Assembly: GCA_964523405.1 (NCBI GenBank)
Contig: CAZGAQ010000009.1
Span: forward strand, 62,001-126,000
Direction of reading: 5' to 3'
Length of the DNA stretch: 64,000 bases
Origin: CAZGAQ01 sp964523405
Lineage (GTDB): Bacteria > Planctomycetota > Phycisphaerae > UBA1845 > Fen-1342
The notes under the pieces are model-generated. The model was not told where the DNA came from and ran no database searches. It saw only the letters and a list, made by a program, of their open reading frames with translations. Shown here piece by piece: positions 1 through 9,318 of the stretch (positions are counted from its first letter, which is position 1; every line of letters begins with the position of its first letter). The translations under genes and the position numbers were made by a program.

Positions 1-2959
1 GGCCGATGTAGCCGCCCCACGGCTGAATCGTCCGCTCCACCGCCTGCCCGTCCACCTGGAACGTGACCTTCGCGGCCGCGCCCGCCGCCGCCGCCAGCAC
101 GTAAACGCGGTTGAAGCTGCCGGCCGGCAGATCCAGTGTCTGGCCCTGCGCAGTCGCCGCGTTAGGTTTGCCGTTCTCGCGCGAGCCGAGCTTGAACGTC
201 ACGCCGCGATACGTGATCTCATCCGGCAGCATTTCCGCCGCCAGCGCGTGACCTTCGTCATCGAAGCCGACCTTACCCGGCTCGACCTTCTGCCCGTCGG
301 TGCTCGTCACGCAGCGGTCGTACGGCAGCGCCACGGGCGCCGACTGCGGCGCCTGTGTCTTGCCGGCCGCCACGTACTTCACCGCGAACGTGCGGAGCGC
401 GTAGGGCTTCAGATCGGTGACGAGGGCGCCCTTGTCGAGTTGCGCCGGGCCAACCTCCTCCTCGCTGCCGTTGACCTCGCGGGCGGCCGTCAGCGGCTGG
501 CACAGCTCGATGCGCACGCCCTGTTGGGCCTTGCCGTCGAGCTCCACCACGCGGACGATCGTCTCGTCGCTGTCTTCGGCCTTCTTCACCGCCAGCACGC
601 GCACGCTCGGGCTGCTGACCTTCAGCAGCGTCGCCGTCTTGCCCAAGGGCCCCGCGTGCGCGGCCGTCTGGAACGCAATCGGCGGCTGATTGAGCTGCAG
701 CGCCTGCCAGTCGGTGCGGCCCTGACGCCAGTCGCCGGTGTGACCCGCCAGACCGTACTTGATCTCGTGGCGGCCCCAGTCCTGCATCGCCTGCTCGGGA
801 TAGCCGCCGCGCACGCCCGGCGTGTAGATCAGCGTCAGACGCAGCGTGTCATCGCTCGGCTTGTCCGAGCCGTACTTGCAGTCGGTCAGCACCGTCACGC
901 CGTAGTCGCCCTTCGCATCCGTCAGGTCGAACCACTGGTGCGACGGCACTTCGTACTTCTTCGGATCGTTGTTGCCGCGCTCGATTGTGCCGACTTCCCA
1001 GTTATACGTCGCCTTCGGATTCGCCACCGTCAGCGCGAACGTCGCCTTCAGCGCACACTCCTTGCTCTGCCAGTCGATCGTGTCCGCGAACTCGACCCGC
1101 GCCCCGGCCTCGCCGGCCGCCAGCCGAATCACCTGCACGAAGTGCGAATCCTCACTGTCGCGCGTCACTTCTACGGCCACCCGCACCGGACCGCGCTCGA
1201 GCACGCGCACCTTCGCCGGCCCGCTCACGTACCCGCGCGGCGGTGCCTTCTGATCCGCCCAATCCATGTTCCACGCCGGCCACGCGCCGGGATTCTCAAA
1301 CTGGAACGCCAGCCGCAGGGGCGCCGCGAGCAATTCGCGCTGCGCCTTCAGGTCCTTAATGCTCGCCACGTCGCCATTCGCATCCAGCGTTACGCGGTAG
1401 CGCCCGTTCTCCAGGCTCGTCTCGGAAACCTTCAGCGCGGCGTCCGCGGCCGCAGCCTGCGCGGTCGGCTGCACGTCATAGACCGCGTAGCCCACCGCCG
1501 GCAGCTTCGCCAGGAATAGGATGTGCGCCGTCTGTCCCTCTCCGTCCAGCACCTGCGCCGGCACGGCCTGACCGTCCGGGCCCAGCACCTGCACCGTCGC
1601 CGGTGCCTGCGTCGGGAACGTCACGCGCGCCTCGACGACGTCCTCCCGCGCGATGCTCAGCGGGTTGTACACGACCAGCGGCACGCCCTTGACCTGCGTG
1701 TCCAGCGTCGCCGCCACCGTGCCCGTCGCGTGCTCCAGCACGTCGGCGAACTGGTTCTGCGCGAGCAGCTCGTCATTCCACGAATACTCGTACGCCTTCG
1801 GCAGCGACGTGCCCGGCAGAATGTCGTGGAACTGCCCGCCCATCACCAGCGTCCACGCGTCGTTCAGCCGCTGCTGCGGATACGCCGGACCACCCAGCGC
1901 CGCCGCCAGGACCGACGCCCGCTCGGCCGCATCGGCCAGCAGCTCGTTCTGGCGGTTCCAGCGCTTCATATACGCCTGCGACGTAATCGAGCCGGCTGAG
2001 TGCTCGGTCAGCAAGAGGTCGCCCTGGTAGTGCGGCAGCCGCGCGATCTGCGCCGGCGTGAGATCGAGAAAGAGCTGATCCGCCTTCGCGATTTTCACCT
2101 TCAGCGGACCGGCGCCCTTGATGCTCGTCTCCAGCCACTGCACGCTCGACTCCGGCGGCGAACCGCCCTCGTCACCTGGCCCGCCGTAGTAGCGATAGGC
2201 GTACGGCGCGCCGTACTTCTTGCCGTAGTCCGCCGTGAACTTGATCCACTCCTCGCTCTTGGACAGATCCTCCGTCACCTTCGAGCCGTACGGACCGGCG
2301 TCGATGGCCGCAATGACCGCGTCGCCGTTGAGCCCGTCCCACACGCCCAGCGGAAACGGAATGCCGACCGCCGAGCCCCACGTCAGCTTCTGCGTCGAGA
2401 AGCCCTTCACGCCGCAGTGGCTCAGAATCGACGGCAGCGAAGCCGGAAAGCCGAAGCAGTCCGGCAGCATGTACTCGGCACTGGTCTGACCGAGGTGCTG
2501 GCGGAACCAGTGATTGCCGTACAGCACCTGCCGAATCAGCGACTCCGCCGCCGGCACGTTGACGTCGCTCTCTTCCATCGACGAGCCGCACGGGAACCAG
2601 CGCCCCGCCTTCACCGCGGCCTGCACCTTGGCGAAGTCCGCCGGCCAGTACTCCTGCATCATCCGATAGCGGTTCGCGCCGCTGAAGTTGAAGACGTAAT
2701 TGGGAAACTTCTCCATCAGCGCGAGGTTCTCGCGCATCGTCTTCGGGATCATCTCCTGAATGACTTCCGGATAAAGCCAGCGCCACTGCGTATCCAGGTG
2801 CGCATAGCCGACCGCGTAGTACGTCGGCACGGGCTCCGCTCCGGCAGGCTGGGTCGTCGGGGGTGTGCTTTGACCGCGGGCGGCCGGCAGCACCCAGGCA
2901 GCCAACACAAGCGCGCCGGCAACGCGCCGCGCGATCATCCAACACAGGTTCTTCGGCAT
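1..2959 (-). CDS. Exported GH38 alpha-mannosidase-like glycosidase (C-terminus cut by window edge)
   Basis: About 986 residues are visible. The N-terminus is a signal peptide (hydrophobic AGALVLAAWVLPAARG, residues 14-29) followed by a Pro/Thr linker, so the enzyme should act outside the cytoplasm. A GH38 catalytic domain follows: YAVGYAHLDTQWRW (His54/Asp56, the Zn-binding H-x-D) and MLPDCFGF with the expected nucleophile Asp167. Beta-rich middle and C-terminal GH38 regions then run off the window. The family hydrolyses alpha-mannosides with retention of configuration. ATG 2959 follows an AAGGAG box by 8 nt. It is the last visible gene of a leftward operon, 29 bp after the HPr-EI-EIIA gene, which ties it to PTS sugar uptake. 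The true substrate cannot be read from sequence; GH38 membership is confident. Confidence 0.9.
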   Translation of the reverse strand, partial: MPKNLCWMIARRVAGALVLAAWVLPAARGQSTPPTTQPAGAEPVPTYYAVGYAHLDTQWRWLYPEVIQEMIPKTMRENLALMEKFPNYVFNFSGANRYRMMQEYWPADFAKVQAAVKAGRWFPCGSSMEESDVNVPAAESLIRQVLYGNHWFRQHLGQTSAEYMLPDCFGFPASLPSILSHCGVKGFSTQKLTWGSAVGIPFPLGVWDGLNGDAVIAAIDAGPYGSKVTEDLSKSEEWIKFTADYGKKYGAPYAYRYYGGPGDEGGSPPESSVQWLETSIKGAGPLKVKIAKADQLFLDLTPAQIARLPHYQGDLLLTEHSAGSITSQAYMKRWNRQNELLADAAERASVLAAALGGPAYPQQRLNDAWTLVMGGQFHDILPGTSLPKAYEYSWNDELLAQNQFADVLEHATGTVAATLDTQVKGVPLVVYNPLSIAREDVVEARVTFPTQAPATVQVLGPDGQAVPAQVLDGEGQTAHILFLAKLPAVGYAVYDVQPTAQAAAADAALKVSETSLENGRYRVTLDANGDVASIKDLKAQRELLAAPLRLAFQFENPGAWPAWNMDWADQKAPPRGYVSGPAKVRVLERGPVRVAVEVTRDSEDSHFVQVIRLAAGEAGARVEFADTIDWQSKECALKATFALTVANPKATYNWEVGTIERGNNDPKKYEVPSHQWFDLTDAKGDYGVTVLTDCKYGSDKPSDDTLRLTLIYTPGVRGGYPEQAMQDWGRHEIKYGLAGHTGDWRQGRTDWQALQLNQPPIAFQTAAHAGPLGKTATLLKVSSPSVRVLAVKKAEDSDETIVRVVELDGKAQQGVRIELCQPLTAAREVNGSEEEVGPAQLDKGALVTDLKPYALRTFAVKYVAAGKTQAPQSAPVALPYDRCVTSTDGQKVEPGKVGFDDEGHALAAEMLPDEITYRGVTFKLGSRENGKPNAATAQGQTLDLPAGSFNRVYVLAAAAGAAAKVTFQVDGQAVERTIQPWGGYIG

Positions 2960-2988
2960 TCGCGAACTCCTTCCAGACTCTCTCGCCA

Positions 2989-5550
2989 TCACCATGCCAA
3001 TTCGGAGCGCAGCCAGGTCAGCAGCGCGTCCGGGTCCGTTTCCGCCAGCATGTGCGCCCGGAACTCCTCGTGCATCAACTTGCGCGCCAGACGCGAAAAG
3101 ACGTTCATGTGGTCGCTATTTTCCCCCGTCGCCCGCATGGCCAGCAAAATCACGCATCGCACCGGCTCGCCGTCTACGGAGCCCCACGCGATCGGTTGCC
3201 GCAGCCGCGCCACGCCAATCGAATCCGCGGCCACCGCATCCGTCTTGCAGTGCGGAATCGCGAAGCCGTGCCCCAGGCCCGTCGAGTACACCGCCTCACG
3301 CGCCCAAACCGTGTCCTCGACGGCCCGCGGCTGCTCGGTGCGGCCGGTGACGTAGAACGTGTCCACCAGCTCCTTGATGACCTCTTCCTTGCTCGCGCTG
3401 TCCGAATCCATCTGCATCAGCTCGCGGTCGAGCAGCGTGCCACCCACCCCGCGACTGCGGAAATCCCGCAACAGCACGTCCACCTCCGCCACCGTGCCGC
3501 ACTTCACGGCCGCGTCCAGCAACCGGTAGCAGTCGCGTGTCTCGAGCTGTGCCAGCGCTGCTTTCAGCGGCAGTACGTCCGGCGGGGCTACGCTGATCTC
3601 GTCAAAGCCCAGCGCCACCAGCAGTGGCAGGTTCTCCACGTGCCGCCCCATCTCGCCACATAGCCCCACCCACGCGCCGCCGTGGTGGACAGCGGACGTG
3701 ATCATGGCCAGCAGTCGCAGGAACGCGGGATGATGAGCGCTGTACAGGCTCCCGACCCGCGGGTTGTCGCGGTCCGCCGCCAGGAAGTACTGCGTCAGGT
3801 CGTTCGTGCCGAGACTGAAGAAGTCTACCTCGGCACACAACTGATCGATCAGGAACGCCGCCGACGGCACCTCCAGCATGATCCCGAACTTCATCGCCGC
3901 GTCGTACGCGATGTCGGCCGCCCGCAGCTCCGCCTGCACTTCGGCGAGTTGCTGCTTCACCCAGCGCACTTCCTCCATCGCCGCGACCATCGGCACCATC
4001 AGGCGCACCTGCCCGAACGCCGACGCCCGCGCGATGGCCCGCAATTGCGTGCGGAAGAGCTCCTGGAACTCGGCGTAAATACGCACGCCGCGATAGCCCA
4101 GGAACGGGTTTGCTTCGGCCGGCAAGTGCAGGTACGCCGCGGGCTTGTCGCCGCCAATGTCGATTGTGCGGATGATGACCGGCCGCCAGCGGGCCGCCTG
4201 CGCCGCCTGCACGTACGCCGCGAACTGCTCTTCCTCGCTGGGCGGTGCGTCACGGTCCAGGAACAGCATTTCCGTGCGGAATAGCCCGATGCCCTCGGCC
4301 CCCTGCGCCAGCGCCGGGGCCACCTCGGCCGCTGTCGTGATGTTGGCCGCGATCTCCAGGCGATGCCCGTCTCGCGCCTTGGCCGGTTGTTGTACGTACG
4401 GTGCGAAGCGCCGCTCGCGCCGCGCCAGGGTGGCCAGTTCCCGTTCATAGTAGCGCTGCACCGCCGGCGACGGATCGGCAATCACCAACCCCAGGTTTGC
4501 GTCCAGGATGGCCGCTCGCCCCGCCGGCAGATGCCGCCGAATCTGCGGTACGCCCGCCAGCGTCGGGATGTTGAACGCCCGCGCCAGGATCACCGTATGC
4601 GACGTGGTACCGGCATGCGCTAGGACCAAACCCATGATGTGCTGACGCTCCAGCGCCAGGAGTTGCCGCGGCGTGAGGCTCTCCGCCACGACGATGGCCG
4701 GTGCCGTCAACACCAGTCCGGCCGCGTTGAAGCGCTCACCGTAGACCTGCTCGAGCAGTTGCAGGCAGATGTCCTGCACGTCGAGCGCCCGCTCGCGCAC
4801 GTAGGCGCTGGCCGCCCCGGCCAGTGTCGCCGTGAAGTACTCACTGGCCTTCAGAATCGCCTGCCCCGCCGAGCAGCCCGTCTGTACGGCCGCGCGCAAC
4901 TGGTCGCGCAACGCCACGTCCGTCGCCAGCGCCAGATGCGCCTTGAAAATCCCCGTCTCCGTCGGCGCCAGGCCCGCCGCCAACTTCTGCTGCAGATCCG
5001 TGCGCACCGCCACCAACGCCCGCTGAACCTTGTCCGCCTCGCGGCGCACGTCCCCGCTGTTCTCCGCCGCCAGCTCCGGCGGAAGCGACAGACCGCCGAC
5101 GACCGTGATCGTGCCCTGGCCGATGCCGCGGCTGACCGGCGTGCCCGCCACATACTCGGGTGCGGCCAGCTTCAGACCCGGCGGCAGTACGATTTGCCCC
5201 GCCGGAGCCGCCACGACCGGCAGCGGCTCGTCACAGCCAGGCAGAATGTTGGCCACGAAGTCGCGCAGCGCCGCGAGAGCGGCCGGACTGTCCAGCCCGT
5301 CCACACGCAGCTCGCACGGATCGTCGAGCTTCACATCGGCGGCCACGATGGACAGCACGCTTTTGGTGTTGGCGACGGCGCCGCTCCGCTCATTCACCAG
5401 CGTAATGTCGGCTGAGAAGGGGCTCGCCACGTCGGCGAGGTGGCTGGCGGGGCGGGCATGCAGGCCGTTGGGCAGCGGGCAGCGAAAGCGGTGTTGGTGC
5501 AACATGGGCGCACACTCACTCTGGTCCCCCGAGGTCCTGGTCTTGCTCAT
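2989..5550 (-). CDS. PTS multiphosphoryl transfer protein: HPr-EI-EIIA(Fru) fusion
   Basis: One 853-residue cytoplasmic protein carries three phosphotransfer domains in order. HPr comes first (residues about 16-105, NGLHARPAS with His31). Enzyme I follows (about 133-700), with phospho-His318 in GTTSHTVILAR, the PEP-binding GLFRTEMLF and SLGTNDLTQY segments, and the GLCGEMG cysteine loop. A fructose/Ntr-type EIIA is last (about 700-853), with His767 in GFAIPHCKT. It would carry phosphate from PEP to the adjacent EIIB. The order matches E. coli FryA (about 830 aa). An upstream in-frame extension to 5829 is rejected because it overlaps the EIIB gene and is Arg/Ser-rich; ATG 5550 has an AAGGAA box about 12 nt upstream. 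ATG 5505 is an alternative start. It lies 16 bp after EIIB and 29 bp before GH38. Confidence 0.93.
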   Translation of the reverse strand: MSKTRTSGDQSECAPMLHQHRFRCPLPNGLHARPASHLADVASPFSADITLVNERSGAVANTKSVLSIVAADVKLDDPCELRVDGLDSPAALAALRDFVANILPGCDEPLPVVAAPAGQIVLPPGLKLAAPEYVAGTPVSRGIGQGTITVVGGLSLPPELAAENSGDVRREADKVQRALVAVRTDLQQKLAAGLAPTETGIFKAHLALATDVALRDQLRAAVQTGCSAGQAILKASEYFTATLAGAASAYVRERALDVQDICLQLLEQVYGERFNAAGLVLTAPAIVVAESLTPRQLLALERQHIMGLVLAHAGTTSHTVILARAFNIPTLAGVPQIRRHLPAGRAAILDANLGLVIADPSPAVQRYYERELATLARRERRFAPYVQQPAKARDGHRLEIAANITTAAEVAPALAQGAEGIGLFRTEMLFLDRDAPPSEEEQFAAYVQAAQAARWRPVIIRTIDIGGDKPAAYLHLPAEANPFLGYRGVRIYAEFQELFRTQLRAIARASAFGQVRLMVPMVAAMEEVRWVKQQLAEVQAELRAADIAYDAAMKFGIMLEVPSAAFLIDQLCAEVDFFSLGTNDLTQYFLAADRDNPRVGSLYSAHHPAFLRLLAMITSAVHHGGAWVGLCGEMGRHVENLPLLVALGFDEISVAPPDVLPLKAALAQLETRDCYRLLDAAVKCGTVAEVDVLLRDFRSRGVGGTLLDRELMQMDSDSASKEEVIKELVDTFYVTGRTEQPRAVEDTVWAREAVYSTGLGHGFAIPHCKTDAVAADSIGVARLRQPIAWGSVDGEPVRCVILLAMRATGENSDHMNVFSRLARKLMHEEFRAHMLAETDPDALLTWLRSELAW

Positions 5551-5566
5551 GGTGGTCGGCGTTTCC

Positions 5567-5866
5567 TTACAGCTTGATCTTCTCGATGACGCCCTTGGGA
5601 TTCTTGATCGCCTCCTGCACCGGCACCTGCAGGATCTTCTTGCCGTTGAAGCGCTCGCGCTGCTCCACGTCGATGTCGACCGCGAAGATGGCGATATCCG
5701 CTTCGCGAATCTCCTTGCCGGACAGCTCGTTCTCAATGCCCATGGCGCCCTGCGTCTCCACCTTGATCTGGTGACCCAGGGACTTCGCGGTCTTCTCCAG
5801 TTGCTCCGCGGCCATGTACGTGTGCGCAATGCCCGTCGGGCACGCGGTGACGGCGACGATCTTCAT
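5567..5866 (-). CDS. PTS fructose-family EIIB subunit
   Basis: A stand-alone 99-residue EIIB of the fructose family. The phosphorylation loop VTACPTGIAHTYMAAE puts the active cysteine at residue 9. The rest (EADIAIFAVDIDV, and VPVQEAIKNP near the end) follows the family fold. It should accept phosphate from the EIIA domain of the neighbouring fusion protein and pass it to sugar bound by the separate EIIC. The start codon overlaps the stop of the upstream GH38 gene (ATGA), with GAGG 6 nt upstream, so translation is probably coupled. In many bacteria EIIB and EIIC are fused; here, as in E. coli fryB/fryC, they are separate. The transported sugar is not determined. Confidence 0.93.
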   Translation of the reverse strand: MKIVAVTACPTGIAHTYMAAEQLEKTAKSLGHQIKVETQGAMGIENELSGKEIREADIAIFAVDIDVEQRERFNGKKILQVPVQEAIKNPKGVIEKIKL

Positions 5867-8800
5867 CTCACACCTCGCTGCACCGTTGCGGCGCCGGTCT
5901 CGGCCCGCAACGTCACGATGCCCCAGCCCGGCACGCGGACCGTACGGTCCACGCGCTGCTGCGGGCGCTCACTCACGTTGGATAGGTACACGGTCTGCGG
6001 CTGGGGCTGTGCCCAGCGCACCGTGGCCGTGCGCTCTTCGCCGGAAGCCCCGAACAGCCGCAGCACCAGCGCCCCGCCGTCATCGCTGGGCTTCAGCGCC
6101 GTCGCGAGCACCTCGGCCGGTTCGACCGTCACGCGCGGCGCCCGCGGGGCCGTGTCGCTCGCCGGGGCGGCGATCAGCGGCTGGCTGCACGCGACTGCGG
6201 CGCGGGCATTGTCCACCGGCGAATAGGCTCCGTGCGGCCGCAGGACGAAGCGGAACGTCGTCGGCCCGTCCTGGTCCGCGCGGTAGTTCGTGTGCCAGTG
6301 ATTGTTCATCACCCAGGCGTAAATCGTCTGCGTCGGCTCGACGTGCGGCCGCCACAGCGGCGAGTTGGACAAGCCGCCGATCAGGTTTGCCGTCACCCCG
6401 CCGACTTCGACCAATGGCGCGTCGAGCGTTACCCAGGTCACGCCGCGCTCGGCGTTCGAGATGTCAACCCAGCGCTGGGCGCTGAACCAGTTCTTGCACG
6501 AGCCGGGGATCTGGTCCTGTTCGGGCCGCACGACCGCCCACGGCACGTCGATGCGCACCTGCCCCTGCGGCACGTCGAACGCAAAGCCAAAATGGACGCC
6601 TTCCTTGTCGCGAATCGGGAGCTTGTCGACGGTGTCGGCGATTTCGACACGGTCCAGCCCCGCGATCAGCCGCACCTCGCGCACCAGCCTGCGGCAGCCC
6701 GGGGCCGCCGACTCGATCCGCAGCGACCCGACCAGCGGCCCGCGTTCACCGACGGTAACCGTCGTCTCGCCGCAGCGCTGCAGGTTCTTGAGATCGGAGC
6801 CGGGCAGATAGAGGTAGTCGTTCAACGCGACCTCCGCGCCGCGCGCGACGAGATTGGGCCCGTTCGCGCCCGCTCGCAACTCCACGATCGCCCCGCTCTG
6901 CGCATCCACCTTCACGTGGAGAAGTCCGTTGTCGAGTTCCAGCCCGCCGGCGCGGGCCGCCTGAGCCGGCCCCGCCGCTTCCCCCGCCCCGATCTGGTAG
7001 CGCCGCGCGGCGAACGGCGGCACGTCCCCGGCCACGAACACCAGTTCCCCGTTTGCCAAGCGCTGCGACGCCACCGCCGTCCCCGTCGCATCCGTGACGC
7101 GGGTACCCACGCCCGCGAGTTCACGCGGCACGCAAACCAAGTCGGTCCGCGCCCAGGAGTTCGTGTTGTACACATCCACCGCACCGGCCGCGTTCGCAGC
7201 CGGTTTGGCGTCAGCCAGCGCCTGCTGCACGAGCTCGCGCGACTGCCGGTCCGCGTCCACCGCGAACGCCTGCTTGATCCGCCACTGGTCCTGCACGAAC
7301 GGTAGGTTGGGCTCGCTGATGCTGTTGTGCGCACCCCAAGTGTGCTCGGTGTAGAGCAGGACGTTCCGCCACGCGCCCGCAAAATCCGCCGCCGGAAACT
7401 CGCCCGGCTTCCGCAGCGCGAACAGCGTCTCCGCCTGCACCAGCCGATCAGCCGCGTTACGGCTTGCCGCCGTTTCGAGCGCCGTCGAGGCCGCCCCGTC
7501 TTCCCAGTAGGGCGTGAAGTCACCGCGAAACTCCGGCAACTGCGCCCCGTAGCGCTGCTCCAGCGCGCGAAACGCCGTGCTCGTTGTCGCGATGATCAAG
7601 CGCGGGTACGTGTGCGCCGCATTCCACTCCCGCACGCGATCGGCCAGTTTCTCATCCGGCGGACCGTTGTCTCCGCCCACCGACCAGCGCAAACACGTAA
7701 TTTCGTACGGATAGCCCCGCGCCTCCAGCCCCGCCAGGACGCCCGGCAAGTCGCGCTCCAGCTTGAAGTTCAGCCAGTCGTGCGCGAGCGAGTACCCCTT
7801 GTAGGGCGTCCACACCAGCACACGCTCCTGCCCGGAGCACGACACCCACCAGAACGGCTTGTCTTCCCACGCGCTCAGGCTCGTGCCGATCCGGTCGAAC
7901 TGGTTCACGCCGTCGGACAGGTACTTCACCCCGGCATGCGCAAATGCGGGCACCATCCCCCACGTCATCCCCGGCACGTCGCTGATCATGGCCGCGTCGA
8001 CCGCTACCCCGCAGCGTTCGGCAAGCTGCGTCGCGCAGCGCACCGCCCGCAACGTCTCTTCCGCCCGGCACAGCCCCGTCAGCAGGTTCGCATACAGCGC
8101 GTCCAGCCCGATCCAGCCCTTCTGCACCGCCTCGACCAGCTCGCGCTCTTTCTCCGGCCCCTGCCGCAGGTAGCTGTCCACCGCCCACAGCACCTCGACG
8201 TTCCACTTGAAGCGCGCCCCCTCCGGATAGTCGGCCGTCGCGCGAGCCAGCTCGATCGCCCGCGCGATGTTGGCCATCTGCTTCTTCTCGATGTTCGGCT
8301 GCAGGTCCGTGTAGCCGATGTCGTTGTGCGAATGCGGCAGCAGATACACGCACCACTTCCGCGCCGGCCGCATCGCCACCATTTCCTCGCCCAGCACCTG
8401 CTCCCCCGCCGCCAGCGCCACCCGCACGTCACGCGACTTGTCCACCGCGGGCAGCTTGATCTCCAGCGTCTGGCGCCCGGGCGTGAGCTGCGTCTGCAGC
8501 GCCTCGCGTCCCTCCACCCGTACCACGGCTGCCGTCGCGGTGCCGGTGTGGGTGACAGTCAGCCGCACATGTTGTTCCGGGGCGTTTTCGGGTCCGTATA
8601 AGCATCCGTCCACCGGGGCGGCCATGACGATGGTGGTCGGCGCTTCCGCGAGCGTTGCGCCCTCCGGCGCCATCATCCGCACCGCGTCGTACAGCACCCA
8701 ACTACCGCTTTCGCTGATCAGCCGCAGCTCGTTCCGCCCGGCATGCAGGCTCTCGGCGGAGAATGCCACCTTCGCGGTGTGCTTGCGGCCGCGCTCGGGC

Positions 8801-9318
8801 TGGCCGCGAATGGAGTCATCCCCGGCGCCGCGCGGAATCTCGGGCATGGTCAGCGCACTCGCGTTGAGCGTCACCGCCAGCCGCGGCGGCGCCTGCGAGT
8901 GCGTATCGACGAAATCGAGATAGAGCGTGCCGCTGCCGGCCGGCGGAACTTGCTTGAGATAGAACAGGATCGTGAACGTGTGGCTCCGCGCGCCCGCCCA
9001 GACATCGGCCGGACCAGGCTGCGCGCAGGGCCAATCCTGCGCCGGCTTCGATTGTCCGACGACGTACACCGGGTCCAGGGCGAACGCCGTCTTGTAGCTC
9101 CCCTCTGCGTCACCGGGTGCCAGCGCGAATTCCGCGGTCGTCCCGTCCGGCGCGCCGATCTGCCACAACAGCGCCGGCTCGGCCGCTTCAGCGTGCGAAG
9201 CGGTTGCCCCGAGCCCCGCGATCAGCAGCAACGCCGCCAGCCCAGCGCCAGCCGTGGCTCGCGGCCGTTCGACCAGCATGGCGTCCGATCGGCGACGATC
9301 TCGAAGCGTCTTGCTCAC
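5863..9318 (-). CDS. Exported GH38-family glycosidase with N-terminal lyase-type carbohydrate-binding domain
   Basis: 1151 residues. A hydrophobic stretch at about 26-44 ending SHAEA reads as a signal peptide after a basic N-terminus. Residues about 48-215 (LLWQIGAPDGTTAEF, then YVVGQSKPAQDWP) resemble the galactose-binding-like domain III of rhamnogalacturonan lyases, so probably a carbohydrate-binding module. The GH38 domain starts near 323: LLPHSHNDIGYTDLQ holds the Zn-binding His331/Asp333 and MISDVPGMTWG the likely nucleophile Asp447. A long beta-rich C-terminal half follows. The sequence diverges from the other GH38 in this operon, so it is not a recent duplicate. GTG 9318 overlaps the EIIC stop (GTGA) with GGAG 8 nt upstream; the stop overlaps the EIIB start. 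This makes it an integral part of the PTS operon. Substrate unknown. Confidence 0.88.
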   Translation of the reverse strand: MSKTLRDRRRSDAMLVERPRATAGAGLAALLLIAGLGATASHAEAAEPALLWQIGAPDGTTAEFALAPGDAEGSYKTAFALDPVYVVGQSKPAQDWPCAQPGPADVWAGARSHTFTILFYLKQVPPAGSGTLYLDFVDTHSQAPPRLAVTLNASALTMPEIPRGAGDDSIRGQPERGRKHTAKVAFSAESLHAGRNELRLISESGSWVLYDAVRMMAPEGATLAEAPTTIVMAAPVDGCLYGPENAPEQHVRLTVTHTGTATAAVVRVEGREALQTQLTPGRQTLEIKLPAVDKSRDVRVALAAGEQVLGEEMVAMRPARKWCVYLLPHSHNDIGYTDLQPNIEKKQMANIARAIELARATADYPEGARFKWNVEVLWAVDSYLRQGPEKERELVEAVQKGWIGLDALYANLLTGLCRAEETLRAVRCATQLAERCGVAVDAAMISDVPGMTWGMVPAFAHAGVKYLSDGVNQFDRIGTSLSAWEDKPFWWVSCSGQERVLVWTPYKGYSLAHDWLNFKLERDLPGVLAGLEARGYPYEITCLRWSVGGDNGPPDEKLADRVREWNAAHTYPRLIIATTSTAFRALEQRYGAQLPEFRGDFTPYWEDGAASTALETAASRNAADRLVQAETLFALRKPGEFPAADFAGAWRNVLLYTEHTWGAHNSISEPNLPFVQDQWRIKQAFAVDADRQSRELVQQALADAKPAANAAGAVDVYNTNSWARTDLVCVPRELAGVGTRVTDATGTAVASQRLANGELVFVAGDVPPFAARRYQIGAGEAAGPAQAARAGGLELDNGLLHVKVDAQSGAIVELRAGANGPNLVARGAEVALNDYLYLPGSDLKNLQRCGETTVTVGERGPLVGSLRIESAAPGCRRLVREVRLIAGLDRVEIADTVDKLPIRDKEGVHFGFAFDVPQGQVRIDVPWAVVRPEQDQIPGSCKNWFSAQRWVDISNAERGVTWVTLDAPLVEVGGVTANLIGGLSNSPLWRPHVEPTQTIYAWVMNNHWHTNYRADQDGPTTFRFVLRPHGAYSPVDNARAAVACSQPLIAAPASDTAPRAPRVTVEPAEVLATALKPSDDGGALVLRLFGASGEERTATVRWAQPQPQTVYLSNVSERPQQRVDRTVRVPGWGIVTLRAETGAATVQRGVR

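Noticed and set aside
2000..3355. Long plus-strand open frame (451 codons) spanning the GH38 and PTS fusion genes
   Set aside because: It crosses the ends of two genuine minus-strand genes, is Arg/Leu/His-rich and has no recognisable domain.
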